Below are positions 49,185 to 57,249 of a DNA stretch of 64,000 bases, piece after piece; the stretch's first letter is position 1; every line of letters starts with the position of its first letter. Origin of the DNA: CAYLUN01 sp964386865. GTDB lineage: Bacteria; Verrucomicrobiota; Kiritimatiellia; RFP12; UBA1067. The notes beneath the pieces are model-generated. The model was not told the DNA's origin. It saw only the letters and a list, made by a program, of their open reading frames with translations, and did not search any database. The stretch is from positions 1 to 64,000 of the forward strand of contig CAYLUN010000014.1 of NCBI GenBank assembly GCA_964386865.1, in the 5' to 3' direction. The position numbers were made by a program, and so were the translations under genes.

Positions 49185-51191
49185 ATGAAACGGACAGGGC
49201 TGGCGACGGGCATCATGGCGGCGGGGCTTTTGGCGGGCGTGTGCGCGACAGAGACGTGGGGCGGGGAGCCTAAGCGGCTGAGGCGAGCCGACAGCTTTCT
49301 GGGCATTCACTTCGATTTCCATGCGGGGCCGGACTGCAAGAGCGTGGGGTCGAACACGACGCCCGAGATGGTGGCGGCGATCTTGGAGCAGGTGAAGCCG
49401 GACTACATCCAAGTTGACTGCAAGGGGCATCCGGGCTACTCGAGCTATCCGACGAAAGTCGGTAACCCGGTGCCGGGCTTCGTGGGCGACCCGCTGCGCG
49501 TGTGGCGGCAGGTGACGGCCGACAAGGGCGTCGGGCTCTTCATGCACTACTCCGGCGTGTGGGACAGCGCGCAGGTCGCCCAGCATCCCGCGTGGGCGGC
49601 GGTCGGCGCGGACGGCAAGCCCAACGCCAAGGCGACCTCGGTGTTCGGGCCGTATGCGGACGCGCTGCTGATCCCGCAGCTGCGCGAACTGGCGGGCGCG
49701 TACGGCGTGGATGGCGCGTGGGTAGACGGCGAGTGCTGGGCCACAGTGCCGGACTACGGGGAGAAGGCGGCGAAGGCGTTCCGCGGTGCGACGGGCATAC
49801 AGGCGCTGCCCAAGAAGCCGGGCGAGCCGAACTGGCTCGAGTTCCTGCAGTTTCACCGCGAGGCGTTTCGCCAGTATCTGCGGCACTATGTGAACGAGGT
49901 GCATCAGACGAACCCCGAGTTCCAGCTCTGCAGCAACTGGGCCTTCACGGATCACATGGCGGAGCCGGTGAGCGCGCCGGTCGACTTCCTGTCGGGCGAC
50001 TACGCGCCGGACGACAGCGTGAACTCGGCGCGGCTTTCGGCGCGCTTCTTGGTGCGGCAGGGGATGCCGTGGGACCTGATGGCGTGGAGCTTCAGCCGCA
50101 AGAAGGGCAAGGACGGCAAGTCGCTCCAGAAGACCGCGCCGCAGCTCGAGCGCGAGGCGGCGGTGGTCGTGGCGCTGGGTGGCGGGTTCCAGGCGTACTT
50201 CAAGCAGAAGCGCGACGGGTCGATCTACGGCGAGCAGATGGCGGTGATGGCCGAGACGGCGAAATTCTGTCGCGAGCGGCAGGCGCTCTGCCACCGGTCC
50301 ACGCCGGTGCCGCAAGTCGCGCTGCTGCTCTCCACGGCGGGGCACTACCGTAAAATCAGCGGGCTCTACAACCGCGAGTTCTCGGGCCTCAGCGGCGTGC
50401 TTCAGGCGCTGCTGGAGTCGCAGCACGCGGTGGAGGTTGTGAGCGAGCACCAGCTCAAGGGGCGGCTCGCGGATTACCCGCTGATCGTGGTGCCGGAGTG
50501 GGCGTATCTGGAGCCGGCGTTCAGGGGCGATCTCGTCGCCTATGCGGAAGGCGGCGGCAACCTGCTGCTGGTGGGGCCGAAGTGCGCGGCGCTGTTTCAG
50601 AAAGAGCTGGGCGTGACGCTGGCGGGCGAGCCCGCGGCCAAGCCGCAGACGCTCGCGCATGAGGGCGGGCAGGCGCAGACCAAAGGCTTCGCGCAGGGTG
50701 TCACGCTGGGAGCTGGCGCGGAGGCGTTCGGCACGCTGCGTGCGGATGCCGCTTCGGCGGCGCAGCCCGCAGCCTCGGTTGCGGCGCTGGGCAAGGGCAA
50801 GATCGCGGCGGTCTATGCGGAGCTGGGCCAGAGCTACAGCGGCGTGCGCAGCCCCGTGGTGCGCGGGTTTCTGAACGCGCTCGCGCGGAGGCTCGTACCG
50901 AAGCCGATGGTTGAGGTGACCGGGTCATCGGATGTGGACGTGTGCCTGATGCGGCAGAAGGGCCGGTTGCTGGTGAACCTCGTGAACACCTCGGGGCCGC
51001 ACCAGTCCGAGCCGATCCAGGAGACGGTCCAGCCGGTGGGGCCGCTGACGGTGACGCTGCGGCTGCCGTCGAAGCCTGCGGCGCTTACGCTTGAGCCCGG
51101 CGGCCAGCCGCTGACATTCGACTACCGCGATGGCGCGGCCTCGCTCACGGTGCCGCACCTCGACATCCACCGCGTGATCGTGGTGGAGTGA
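49185..51191 (+). CDS. exported GH29/GH42-like protein with GATase-like domain
   Basis: A 668-residue exported protein; AGAGGGAGGATGCA precedes ATG 49185, and the signal peptide is MAAGLLAGVCATETW. The N-terminal barrel has the order seen in alpha-L-fucosidase-like proteins: FLGIHFDFHAG, DYIQVDCKGHPGY, FMHYSGVWD and GVDGAWVDGECW, where the Asp in WVDGE is the likely nucleophile. From about 380 a flavodoxin-like trimerisation domain follows (YPLIVVPEWAYLEPAF, GGNLLLVGPKCA). The C-terminus is a beta-sandwich. Such proteins are sometimes labelled alpha-L-fucosidases in PVC genomes. Fucose removal is an inference from the barrel only. Confidence 0.65.
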   Translation: MKRTGLATGIMAAGLLAGVCATETWGGEPKRLRRADSFLGIHFDFHAGPDCKSVGSNTTPEMVAAILEQVKPDYIQVDCKGHPGYSSYPTKVGNPVPGFVGDPLRVWRQVTADKGVGLFMHYSGVWDSAQVAQHPAWAAVGADGKPNAKATSVFGPYADALLIPQLRELAGAYGVDGAWVDGECWATVPDYGEKAAKAFRGATGIQALPKKPGEPNWLEFLQFHREAFRQYLRHYVNEVHQTNPEFQLCSNWAFTDHMAEPVSAPVDFLSGDYAPDDSVNSARLSARFLVRQGMPWDLMAWSFSRKKGKDGKSLQKTAPQLEREAAVVVALGGGFQAYFKQKRDGSIYGEQMAVMAETAKFCRERQALCHRSTPVPQVALLLSTAGHYRKISGLYNREFSGLSGVLQALLESQHAVEVVSEHQLKGRLADYPLIVVPEWAYLEPAFRGDLVAYAEGGGNLLLVGPKCAALFQKELGVTLAGEPAAKPQTLAHEGGQAQTKGFAQGVTLGAGAEAFGTLRADAASAAQPAASVAALGKGKIAAVYAELGQSYSGVRSPVVRGFLNALARRLVPKPMVEVTGSSDVDVCLMRQKGRLLVNLVNTSGPHQSEPIQETVQPVGPLTVTLRLPSKPAALTLEPGGQPLTFDYRDGAASLTVPHLDIHRVIVVE

Positions 51192-51214
51192 TGACTTAAC
51201 AGCATCATCCTCAA

Positions 51215-51238
51215 TTGCACACTTCTGGAAGTGTGCAA
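51215..51238. repeat. 24-bp perfect palindrome (copy 2 of 2)
   Basis: TTGCACACTTC, TG, GAAGTGTGCAA: two perfect 11-base arms. It is nearly identical to 47350-47373 and lies 23 bases after the gene ending at 51191, in the gap before the convergent VanZ gene. There is no T-tract for intrinsic termination. Confidence 0.7.
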
Positions 51239-51355
51239 CTATTCTGGAGGCAGCGCTGAGGGCGTGCAGACGTCCAGCTTGAGACCGGCGGCGCGGCGGC
51301 TAGAATCCGCCCACTGCGTGATAGCGGATTAGGGCGGGGCGGGCTGAAGCCCGGA

Positions 51356-51769
51356 TTACGAACGGGTGCGGCGGGCTAGCCAGCGCGCCCAGAGGTAGCT
51401 CGCGAGCGAGCAGAGGAAGGCGCCTGCCGCGTTGGCGAGCGCGTCGCCGGAATCTCGGGCTCGCGTGTGGGTCAGCCAATACTGGCAGAGCTCCATGGTC
51501 GCGCCGTAAAGGGAGACGCACAATACGACAGTGAGAAGCGTGCGCAGGCGCAGGCGCTTGTCCTGCGGCAGGGCGTGTAGGCAGGCGGCCGTCAGCGCGG
51601 CGTACATCGCGGCGTGTACGATCTTGTCGAAGCCGGGGATCGGGGGCAGCGACTTCTCGACGCTGCGGAACAGCCACGCCGGCGCGAGCGAGAGCAGCGG
51701 AATGACGAGCGACATGGCGGCGGCGGGGCCGTAGCGCCAGGCGCTCTGCTTCGTGAGGCGAACGTTCAT
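51356..51769 (-). CDS. VanZ-like membrane protein
   Basis: A 137-residue membrane protein with about four hydrophobic segments (MSLVIPLLSLAPAWLF, FDKIVHAAMYAALTAACL, LRTLLTVVLCVSLYGATMEL, ANAAGAFLCSLASYLW). The VanZ pattern D-K-x-x-H ... Y-G-x-x-M-E-x-x-Q ... D-x-x-D-x-x-x-N is present (DKIVHA, YGATMELCQYW, RDSGDALANAAG). VanZ-like proteins influence teicoplanin tolerance in enterococci, but elsewhere their function is unknown. The ATG overlaps the mutarotase stop by 4 bases on the minus strand, so the two are co-translated. The long open frame continuing upstream in this frame is a shadow of the mutarotase gene. Confidence 0.83.
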   Translation of the reverse strand: MNVRLTKQSAWRYGPAAAMSLVIPLLSLAPAWLFRSVEKSLPPIPGFDKIVHAAMYAALTAACLHALPQDKRLRLRTLLTVVLCVSLYGATMELCQYWLTHTRARDSGDALANAAGAFLCSLASYLWARWLARRTRS

Positions 51770-52671
51770 GCGAGCGTGGACTGCAGGGACATCGTGAGGG
51801 CGTGGCGCTCGCCCGGCGCGAGCGTCACGGCGGCGTCCTCGGCGTTGGCGGGCTCGAGGCAGAGCATGCGCGTGTACTCGTCGTCGCCGAAGTCGGGCAT
51901 GGCGCGGGCCTTGTCGATCCACGGGTTCCAGACCATCAGCTTCGTGGTGCCGGCGTACGTCATGGCGAGGACGCGCTTGAGTCCCGCGTCGTGCAGGGCC
52001 GCCATCGGCGCGGGCGGCGTGAAGAGCCGGTCGGTCTCGGCGCGGATGGTGAGGGGGCCTTCGTGCTTGCCGGGCTGGCGGGCCAGGCGGTCCGTGTACG
52101 TCGCGCCGTCGAGGCCGTGCACCGTGACGCCCAGGATGTCGCGCACGAGCAGGTAGGGGTGGAACGCCTGCGTGAAGGTGAAGGGCCGGGTGTCGCGGTT
52201 TTCCGTGGTCAGCTCGAGGTTGAGGCGCTCGTTGAGCCAGACGCGCAGGGTCAGCTCGAAGGCGTAGGGCCAGAGGCGTCGCGTCAGCTCCGAGTCTTCG
52301 AGCGACAGGCGCAGCTCCGTCACGTCGCTCGTGTATTCGGTCGTGCGCAGGCCCCACTGGGTGATGCGGGCGAAGCCGTGCATGGGCTTGGCGGTGTCGT
52401 CCGGGCTCGGGCCGAACCAGGGCCAGCAGATGGGGATGCCGCCGCGGATGGGCTTGCCGGGCTCGAAGAATGAGCGCTCGCTGACGAAGAGCGCAGGGCC
52501 GTGGCCCACGGGGCGGTAGCCGAGCACGTGGCCGCCGTAGAGGGAGACCTCGCACGCGCCGTGGCGGTTGACGAGGGAGGCGACGGGGAGGCCGGCTTGG
52601 CCGGCCCGGAACGCGACGCGTCCGGGCGCTCCGAAGCGCTGGTCGAGAAGGGCGATGTCGGGGAAGTTCAT
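51766..52671 (-). CDS. D-hexose-6-phosphate mutarotase-like protein (YeaD family)
   Basis: A 301-residue cytoplasmic protein of the galactose mutarotase superfamily. Signatures: GKPIRGGIPICWPWFGP, HGFARITQWGL, and TQAFHPYLLV with the catalytic His; a Glu late in the protein is the expected base (LCLEPAN). YeaD-type enzymes interconvert the anomers of glucose-6-phosphate and related sugars. The beta-sandwich is complete at normal family length. It is the third gene of a minus-strand group (nadA, 730-aa protein, mutarotase, vanZ). Confidence 0.88.
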   Translation of the reverse strand: MNFPDIALLDQRFGAPGRVAFRAGQAGLPVASLVNRHGACEVSLYGGHVLGYRPVGHGPALFVSERSFFEPGKPIRGGIPICWPWFGPSPDDTAKPMHGFARITQWGLRTTEYTSDVTELRLSLEDSELTRRLWPYAFELTLRVWLNERLNLELTTENRDTRPFTFTQAFHPYLLVRDILGVTVHGLDGATYTDRLARQPGKHEGPLTIRAETDRLFTPPAPMAALHDAGLKRVLAMTYAGTTKLMVWNPWIDKARAMPDFGDDEYTRMLCLEPANAEDAAVTLAPGERHALTMSLQSTLA

Positions 52672-52683
52672 GGGGACGTTAAG

Positions 52684-52703
52684 AGTTAGGAGTTAGGAGT
52701 TAG
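52684..52703. repeat. heptamer tandem repeat
   Basis: AGTTAGG is repeated about three times in tandem (52684-52703) and echoed by CAGGAGTTGGG a few bases later, in the 92-base gap upstream of the mutarotase gene. It is probably a slippage product, or possibly a binding site. Confidence 0.5.
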
Positions 52704-52763
52704 AATTCAGGAGTTGGGAAAGAAGGGTTGAGAATCTGGAGAGGAGGGTTAGGTGTGGCGTTT

Positions 52764-54956
52764 TCATTTTTCGGGTTTCGGCGTGGAGAGCGCGGGCGGG
52801 CTGCGCTTGAGCGCGGCCGGCAGGACGCTGTCCAGCAGGCCGGAGGACCAAAGGGCGACCGCGTAGACGCACAGGAAGAGAATCATGATCAGCCGCTCCC
52901 GAACCTTGGACGGGTCGGCATACGGGTCGATCAGCTGGCGCTGCGAGTGGGGCGGCAGTTCCGCCTCCCGCGTGAAGAGGCGCCCCAGGACCAGGGTCAG
53001 TCGCAGCCGGCGGTTGATGGCCCAGCCGCAAGCGTTGAGGATGGGCGCGACGTCGCGTGCGCGCAGCTTGAACCAGGTGAGGATCACGGAGGGTCCGGAG
53101 ACCAGCAGAAGCACGGCGAGGACGCCCAGCGCGCTCTTCCAGAGCGGCAGGCCCGCGACCACGCTGACCAGGCCGCCGACGGCGGAGCCGATGAGGCCGA
53201 CCGCGATGCCGAGCGCGGCGACCGACGAGGCGAGGGCCGCGCCCTCCATCTTTTTGGGGGCTTCGGCGGGCGCGGCGCTGGCGGCGTCGACCCGCTTAGC
53301 TGCGCCGGCGAGGGCGGCGTCGTGCTTGGCGGCCAGCATCTTCTTGACTTGGTCGCTGAGCAGCGCGGCGATTTTGCGCCAGGGGTCCCAGAAGGCTTCC
53401 TTGAGGCTGATGGCGTTGTCGACCAGCTTCACGAGGGTGGCGTCCCAGTCCTTGCCGTCGAGGTCGTAGAAGATGCCGTTGCGGCCGACCCAGAGGGTTT
53501 GGGCGAAGCCGGCGGTGAAGGCTGCGCACACCGTGCGCGTTTCGCCGGTGGCGGGGCGCTTCAGTGCGCAGTAAGCGAGGCAGCACTTGGAGGCGGCGGC
53601 CTGGGCGGCGTGCGCGGCGATGTCGTCCACGTGGAAGCAGAGCGTGCAGGCGCGGGCGTCCATGTAGAGCGTGCCGACGCGGAAGATCGCGCTCGCCTGG
53701 GGGCTGTACAGGCGCGACATGTTCACGAAATTGTTGAGCAGGGCGTGGAGGTTCGCGGTCAGGCGCAGCAGCTTCTCGACCTCGGCGATCTTGGCGTTCT
53801 CGGCTTCGAGCGTGGCGTCCTGCACGATCAGCGCCGTGATGGCGGCCTTGGCGCCGCCGCGGACAAGGGCGGCGAGGCGGGCGGCGCCGAGCGGGGCGAC
53901 TTCCGCGCCGGCTTGGGCGGCGCGCCACGCTTCGAACGGGGCCAGCCGGTCTTTCAGCGCCAGCCACTCTGCGGCAGAGAGCGACGTGTGGCCGGCGCCG
54001 ATCAGCGGTGCGACCACGGCCCGCTGGAACTCGGACAAGGCGCAGGCCCAGTAGGGGTTGACGCCGTCGAGCAGCGGCAGGTCGCGGCCGGCCTCGACGC
54101 GCGAAAGCGGGAAGGAGGCCAGGGCGGGCAAGCCGTCGGAGAGGGCTTGCGGCGCGAGCGCGGCAAAATCGGAGGCCGCGCGGCAAAGGGGTTCGGCGGC
54201 GCGCGGGTCGAAGTCCGCGAGGCGGCAGCGCGTGAAGTAGTCGTCGAGCTTGGCGCGGACGGCCGCGAGCGCGGCGGCCGCGTCGGCCGTCGCGTCGCCG
54301 AGGGGCAGCAGGGCGGGCTCGATAGCCGGGCGGGCGGCCCAGGCGAGGTGGGCGGCCGCGGCGGCGAAGAAGGCGTCAACCTTGGCCTGGCTCACCCCCG
54401 GCTTGCCGCTGCGGTCCGGCTCGGGGCCGAGCGTGGCGATGATGTCGGCGATGGCCTGCCGCGTGTCGGCGTCGTCCGCCGCGTCGGCGGGGACCACGCC
54501 GTCGCCGTTGAAGCGGGTCTGCGCGAAGATCTTGGCCGTGTCGGCGACGTCGGCCAGGGAGACCTCGGCGGCCGGGCTCTTGCCAAGGTTGGCGAGGAGG
54601 CGCTTGGCGCTGGCGAGCAAGGCCGCGCCCTCAGGGGTGGCGGCGTTCAGCGCGGAGAGGCTGAGGGTTTCCGAGCCGGCGAGGAGCGGGTCGAGCGTGG
54701 TCAGGCGGGCGGAGATCCACTGGACGGCGGCCAGGATCTCGGGGACGCGGATGCGGCCGTCGCGGTCGGTGTCGAGCAGTTCGAGGGTCTTGGCGTCGAA
54801 GCGGATGCCTTTGGTGGGGCAGCTCAGGGCGGCCCAGAGCGTCAGGTCGAGCGCGGCCACGTTCGCGAGGTCGGCGCCGGTGCGAAAGCGCACCTGGTCA
54901 AGTCCGCCGGTTTTGGAGAAAAGCCACGCGTGCGAAGGGGTTGGGGTCGCGTTCAT
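52764..54956 (-). CDS. large membrane-anchored protein of unknown function, EF-hand-like
   Basis: A 730-residue protein that I do not recognise. Near the N-terminus LLDTDRDGRIRVPEILAAV is a canonical EF-hand loop, and FNGDGVVPADAADDADTR resembles a second. The middle is rich in Ala and helix-forming. It includes a Cys-rich segment (ACTLCFHVDD, SKCCLAYCAL) and VLVGRNGIFYDLDGKDWDA-like sequence (here LWVGRNGIFYDLDGKDWD). Two hydrophobic helices near 590-640 (SSVAALGIAVGLIGSAVGGL, LWKSALGVLAVLLLVSGP) and one near the C-terminus (MILFLCVYAVALWSSGLL) anchor it. No signal peptide is evident. GAGGAGGACTCACC precedes the ATG. The nadA gene is just upstream. Not a shadow gene: codon use and protein composition are coherent. 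Confidence 0.68.
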   Translation of the reverse strand: MNATPTPSHAWLFSKTGGLDQVRFRTGADLANVAALDLTLWAALSCPTKGIRFDAKTLELLDTDRDGRIRVPEILAAVQWISARLTTLDPLLAGSETLSLSALNAATPEGAALLASAKRLLANLGKSPAAEVSLADVADTAKIFAQTRFNGDGVVPADAADDADTRQAIADIIATLGPEPDRSGKPGVSQAKVDAFFAAAAAHLAWAARPAIEPALLPLGDATADAAAALAAVRAKLDDYFTRCRLADFDPRAAEPLCRAASDFAALAPQALSDGLPALASFPLSRVEAGRDLPLLDGVNPYWACALSEFQRAVVAPLIGAGHTSLSAAEWLALKDRLAPFEAWRAAQAGAEVAPLGAARLAALVRGGAKAAITALIVQDATLEAENAKIAEVEKLLRLTANLHALLNNFVNMSRLYSPQASAIFRVGTLYMDARACTLCFHVDDIAAHAAQAAASKCCLAYCALKRPATGETRTVCAAFTAGFAQTLWVGRNGIFYDLDGKDWDATLVKLVDNAISLKEAFWDPWRKIAALLSDQVKKMLAAKHDAALAGAAKRVDAASAAPAEAPKKMEGAALASSVAALGIAVGLIGSAVGGLVSVVAGLPLWKSALGVLAVLLLVSGPSVILTWFKLRARDVAPILNACGWAINRRLRLTLVLGRLFTREAELPPHSQRQLIDPYADPSKVRERLIMILFLCVYAVALWSSGLLDSVLPAALKRSPPALSTPKPEK

Positions 54957-54986
54957 GGTGAGTCCTCCTCTGTGTGTTCGGCCGGG

Positions 54987-55889
54987 CTAACGGATGGCGA
55001 GCATGGCGTCGATGGAGCGGCGGGCGCGGCTGGAAATGGGCTCCGGCACGGAGACCACGGTCTGCCCGTCGCGCAGGCTCCAGAGCACCTTCTCGAGGGT
55101 GATCTTCTTCATGTTGGGGCAGACGGCCTCCTCCAGCAGCGGGTAGAAGGCCTTGCCGGGGCTCTCGTTCTGGAGGCGGTGCAGGATGCCCGTCTCGGTG
55201 CCGATGATAAAGGCGGGCTCGGGCCGACCGAGCACGTGGCGGCACATGCCGCCGGTGGAGAGAACCTCATCTGCGGCGTCGCGTACGGGCTTGGGGCACT
55301 CGGGGTGGACGAGCACGGGCGCGCCCGGGTGGGCTGCGCGGGCGGCGGCGATCTGGCGCTCGTTCATGCGGGCGTGCGTCGGGCAAAAGCCGGGCCAGAG
55401 GATGAAGGCGCGGCCCAGCTTTTCGGCCGTGTACGAGCCGAGGTGGCGGTCCGGCACGAAAATGATCTCCTGCTCCGGCGGAAAGGTCCGGGCGACCTCG
55501 ACGGCGTTGGCGGAGGTGACGCAGCAGTCGCTTTCGGCCTTGATCTCGGCCGTGCTGTTGACGTAGCAGAGCACCTTGGCGTGGGGGTGCTTGGCCTTGA
55601 GGTTGCGCAACTGGTCGCCGGTGATCATGTCGGCCATGGGGCAGCCCGCGTCGGCTGCGGGGAGCAGGACGGTCTTGCCGGGGTTGAGGATAGCGGCGGT
55701 CTCGGCCATGAAGTGTACGCCGCAGAACACGATGACGTCGGCCTCGACGGCGGCGGCCTTGCGGGCGAGCTCGAGCGAGTCCCCGGTGAAGTCGGCCAGG
55801 TCCTGCACGTCGGCGGGCTGGTAGTTGTGGGCCAGGATAACGGCGTTGTGCGCGCGCTGCAGGCTCCGGATCTCTTCGGTCAGTGTCAT
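54987..55889 (-). CDS. nadA: quinolinate synthase NadA
   Basis: A 300-residue [4Fe-4S] enzyme that condenses iminoaspartate with dihydroxyacetone phosphate to quinolinate, the precursor of NAD. The three cluster cysteines are at expected places: C83 (AGCPMAD), C169 (GFCPTHARM) and C257 (EAVCPNM). Other signatures are ILAHNYQPADVQD, DSLELARKAA, NSTAEIKAESD and SYTAEKLG. The length matches the short family (about 300). The divergent tolB gene begins 120 bases away. No nadB or nadC is in the window. Confidence 0.95.
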   Translation of the reverse strand: MTLTEEIRSLQRAHNAVILAHNYQPADVQDLADFTGDSLELARKAAAVEADVIVFCGVHFMAETAAILNPGKTVLLPAADAGCPMADMITGDQLRNLKAKHPHAKVLCYVNSTAEIKAESDCCVTSANAVEVARTFPPEQEIIFVPDRHLGSYTAEKLGRAFILWPGFCPTHARMNERQIAAARAAHPGAPVLVHPECPKPVRDAADEVLSTGGMCRHVLGRPEPAFIIGTETGILHRLQNESPGKAFYPLLEEAVCPNMKKITLEKVLWSLRDGQTVVSVPEPISSRARRSIDAMLAIR

Positions 55890-55956
55890 GGCGTTCGGTG
55901 TTCCCGGATTTCAAAAGCAAGTACCAATATATCATAAAAATCGGGGATGTCCACGC

Positions 55957-55986
55957 TTGCGGAGGAGGGCGGCTTGGGCTTATACT
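55957..55986 (+). promoter_or_regulatory. predicted sigma-70-type promoter for tolB
   Basis: TTGCGG (55957-55962) and TATACT (55981-55986) are separated by 18 bases, with the ATG of tolB 26 bases after the -10 box. The TATACT hexamer differs from consensus at one position and lies in locally AT-richer sequence. The -35 box is weak. Confidence 0.4.
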
Positions 55987-56012
55987 TTACCCTCAACTTT
56001 TCTGGAGCGAAT

Positions 56013-57227
56013 ATGCATCGATTTCTCTTTCTATCGGTTTTGGTCCTGGCGGGCGCCTGGGGGGGCGGCGTGCGGGCGCAGGGGGCGGGACAGCCGCCGG
56101 TTATTTCGGTCGTGAAGAAGGGGGCGGAGAAAGACACCGTCTCCCTCGCAAGCCTTCGGGCGGCGGGCCCCAACGGGCAGCTCTTCACGCAGACGCTACG
56201 CCGGGACTTGGAGCTGTCCGGCTGGTTCAAGGTGGCGGCGGCGACCGCGGGCGGCTCGATCAGCGTCAGCGGCTCCATCGCGGAGGCGGGCGGCGGCATC
56301 CAGAGCGCCTGCAAGGTCTCCTGGCCGGGCAAGGCGTTCGCGTGGAACAAGGTGTCCATGGGGCAGGCGGAGGTGCGGCGGCAGGCCCACCAGCTGGCGG
56401 ACGAGATGGTGCGGTTGATCGCGGGCGAAAAGGGCATGGCGCAGTCGCGCATCGTGTTCGTGAACCGCCGAGGCCGGGACAACGCCGACCTCTACCTGTG
56501 CGACGCGGACGGCCAGGGCGTGATGCAGCTCACGCGCGACAACGTGGCCGCGGTCGGCCCGCGCTGGTCGCCGAACGGCCGCGACATCTACTATACGAGC
56601 TTCGTCCAGGGCTACCCCTCGGTCGTGCGCATTGCGGTCGGTGGCGGACGCTCCACGCTGGCGGCCTTCAAGGGCCTGAACACTGGCGCGGCGGTCTCTC
56701 CGGACGGCGCGCGGGTGGCGCTGATCCTTTCCTATCAGGGAAACCCCGAGCTGTACACGCTCGAGCTCGGCTCCGGCCGGCTGCGCCGCATCACCGAGAC
56801 GCGGCACGGCGTCGAGGCCAGCCCCTGCTGGTCCCCCGACGGCCGTAGTATCGTCTACGTGAGCGACATCACCAAGACGCCCCAGCTCTACATCGTGGAC
56901 GCGGCCAGCAAGCAGTCCCGCCGCCTGACCTACAAGGGCAGCGAGAACGTCAACCCGGACTGGAACGCCAAGGGCAAGATCGTCTACGCCACCAAGCGCG
57001 GCGGCGCGTACCAGATCGCGGTCGCCGACCCGCGGTCGGGCGACGGCGCGGCGGAGCTGATCTCGCCGCCGGGCGACTACGAGCACCCCTCGTGGGCGCC
57101 GGACAGCCGGCACATCGTCTGCTCGAGCCGGTCGTCGCTCTACATCCTTGACACTCTGGGGGATCCTGCGGTACGTTTAATCAACCTTGCCGGAAACTGG
57201 ATTTCGCCGGATTGGTCCGATCGTTAA
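56013..57227 (+). CDS. tolB: Tol-Pal system beta-propeller protein TolB
   Basis: A 404-residue periplasmic protein that links the Tol complex to Pal during outer-membrane constriction. ATG 56013 follows TCTGGAGCGAAT and is chosen because the signal peptide starts there (HRFLFLSVLVLAGAWGGG). The N-terminal domain (to about 140) contains LRRDLELSGWFKVA; the C-terminal propeller has repeated P-x-W-S-P-D/N-G motifs (GPRWSPNGRDIYYTS, ASPCWSPDGRSIVYVSD, HPSWAPDSRHIVCSS, ISPDWSD). pal follows 22 bases downstream. No tolQ, tolR or tolA is seen in this window. Confidence 0.92.
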   Translation: MHRFLFLSVLVLAGAWGGGVRAQGAGQPPVISVVKKGAEKDTVSLASLRAAGPNGQLFTQTLRRDLELSGWFKVAAATAGGSISVSGSIAEAGGGIQSACKVSWPGKAFAWNKVSMGQAEVRRQAHQLADEMVRLIAGEKGMAQSRIVFVNRRGRDNADLYLCDADGQGVMQLTRDNVAAVGPRWSPNGRDIYYTSFVQGYPSVVRIAVGGGRSTLAAFKGLNTGAAVSPDGARVALILSYQGNPELYTLELGSGRLRRITETRHGVEASPCWSPDGRSIVYVSDITKTPQLYIVDAASKQSRRLTYKGSENVNPDWNAKGKIVYATKRGGAYQIAVADPRSGDGAAELISPPGDYEHPSWAPDSRHIVCSSRSSLYILDTLGDPAVRLINLAGNWISPDWSDR

Positions 57228-57249
57228 TAGGTTCAGAGGAGTTACACAC

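Noticed and set aside
51215..51238. Rho-independent terminator
   Set aside because: Perfect stem, but no run of T follows on either strand, and the same palindrome occurs upstream of a gene at 47348.
52728..55937. Very long plus-strand open frame (over 1000 codons) opposite nadA and the 730-aa gene
   Set aside because: It is antisense to nadA, whose cluster cysteines and motifs are intact. Its Gly/Gln/Val/Arg-rich composition is typical of a high-GC shadow frame.
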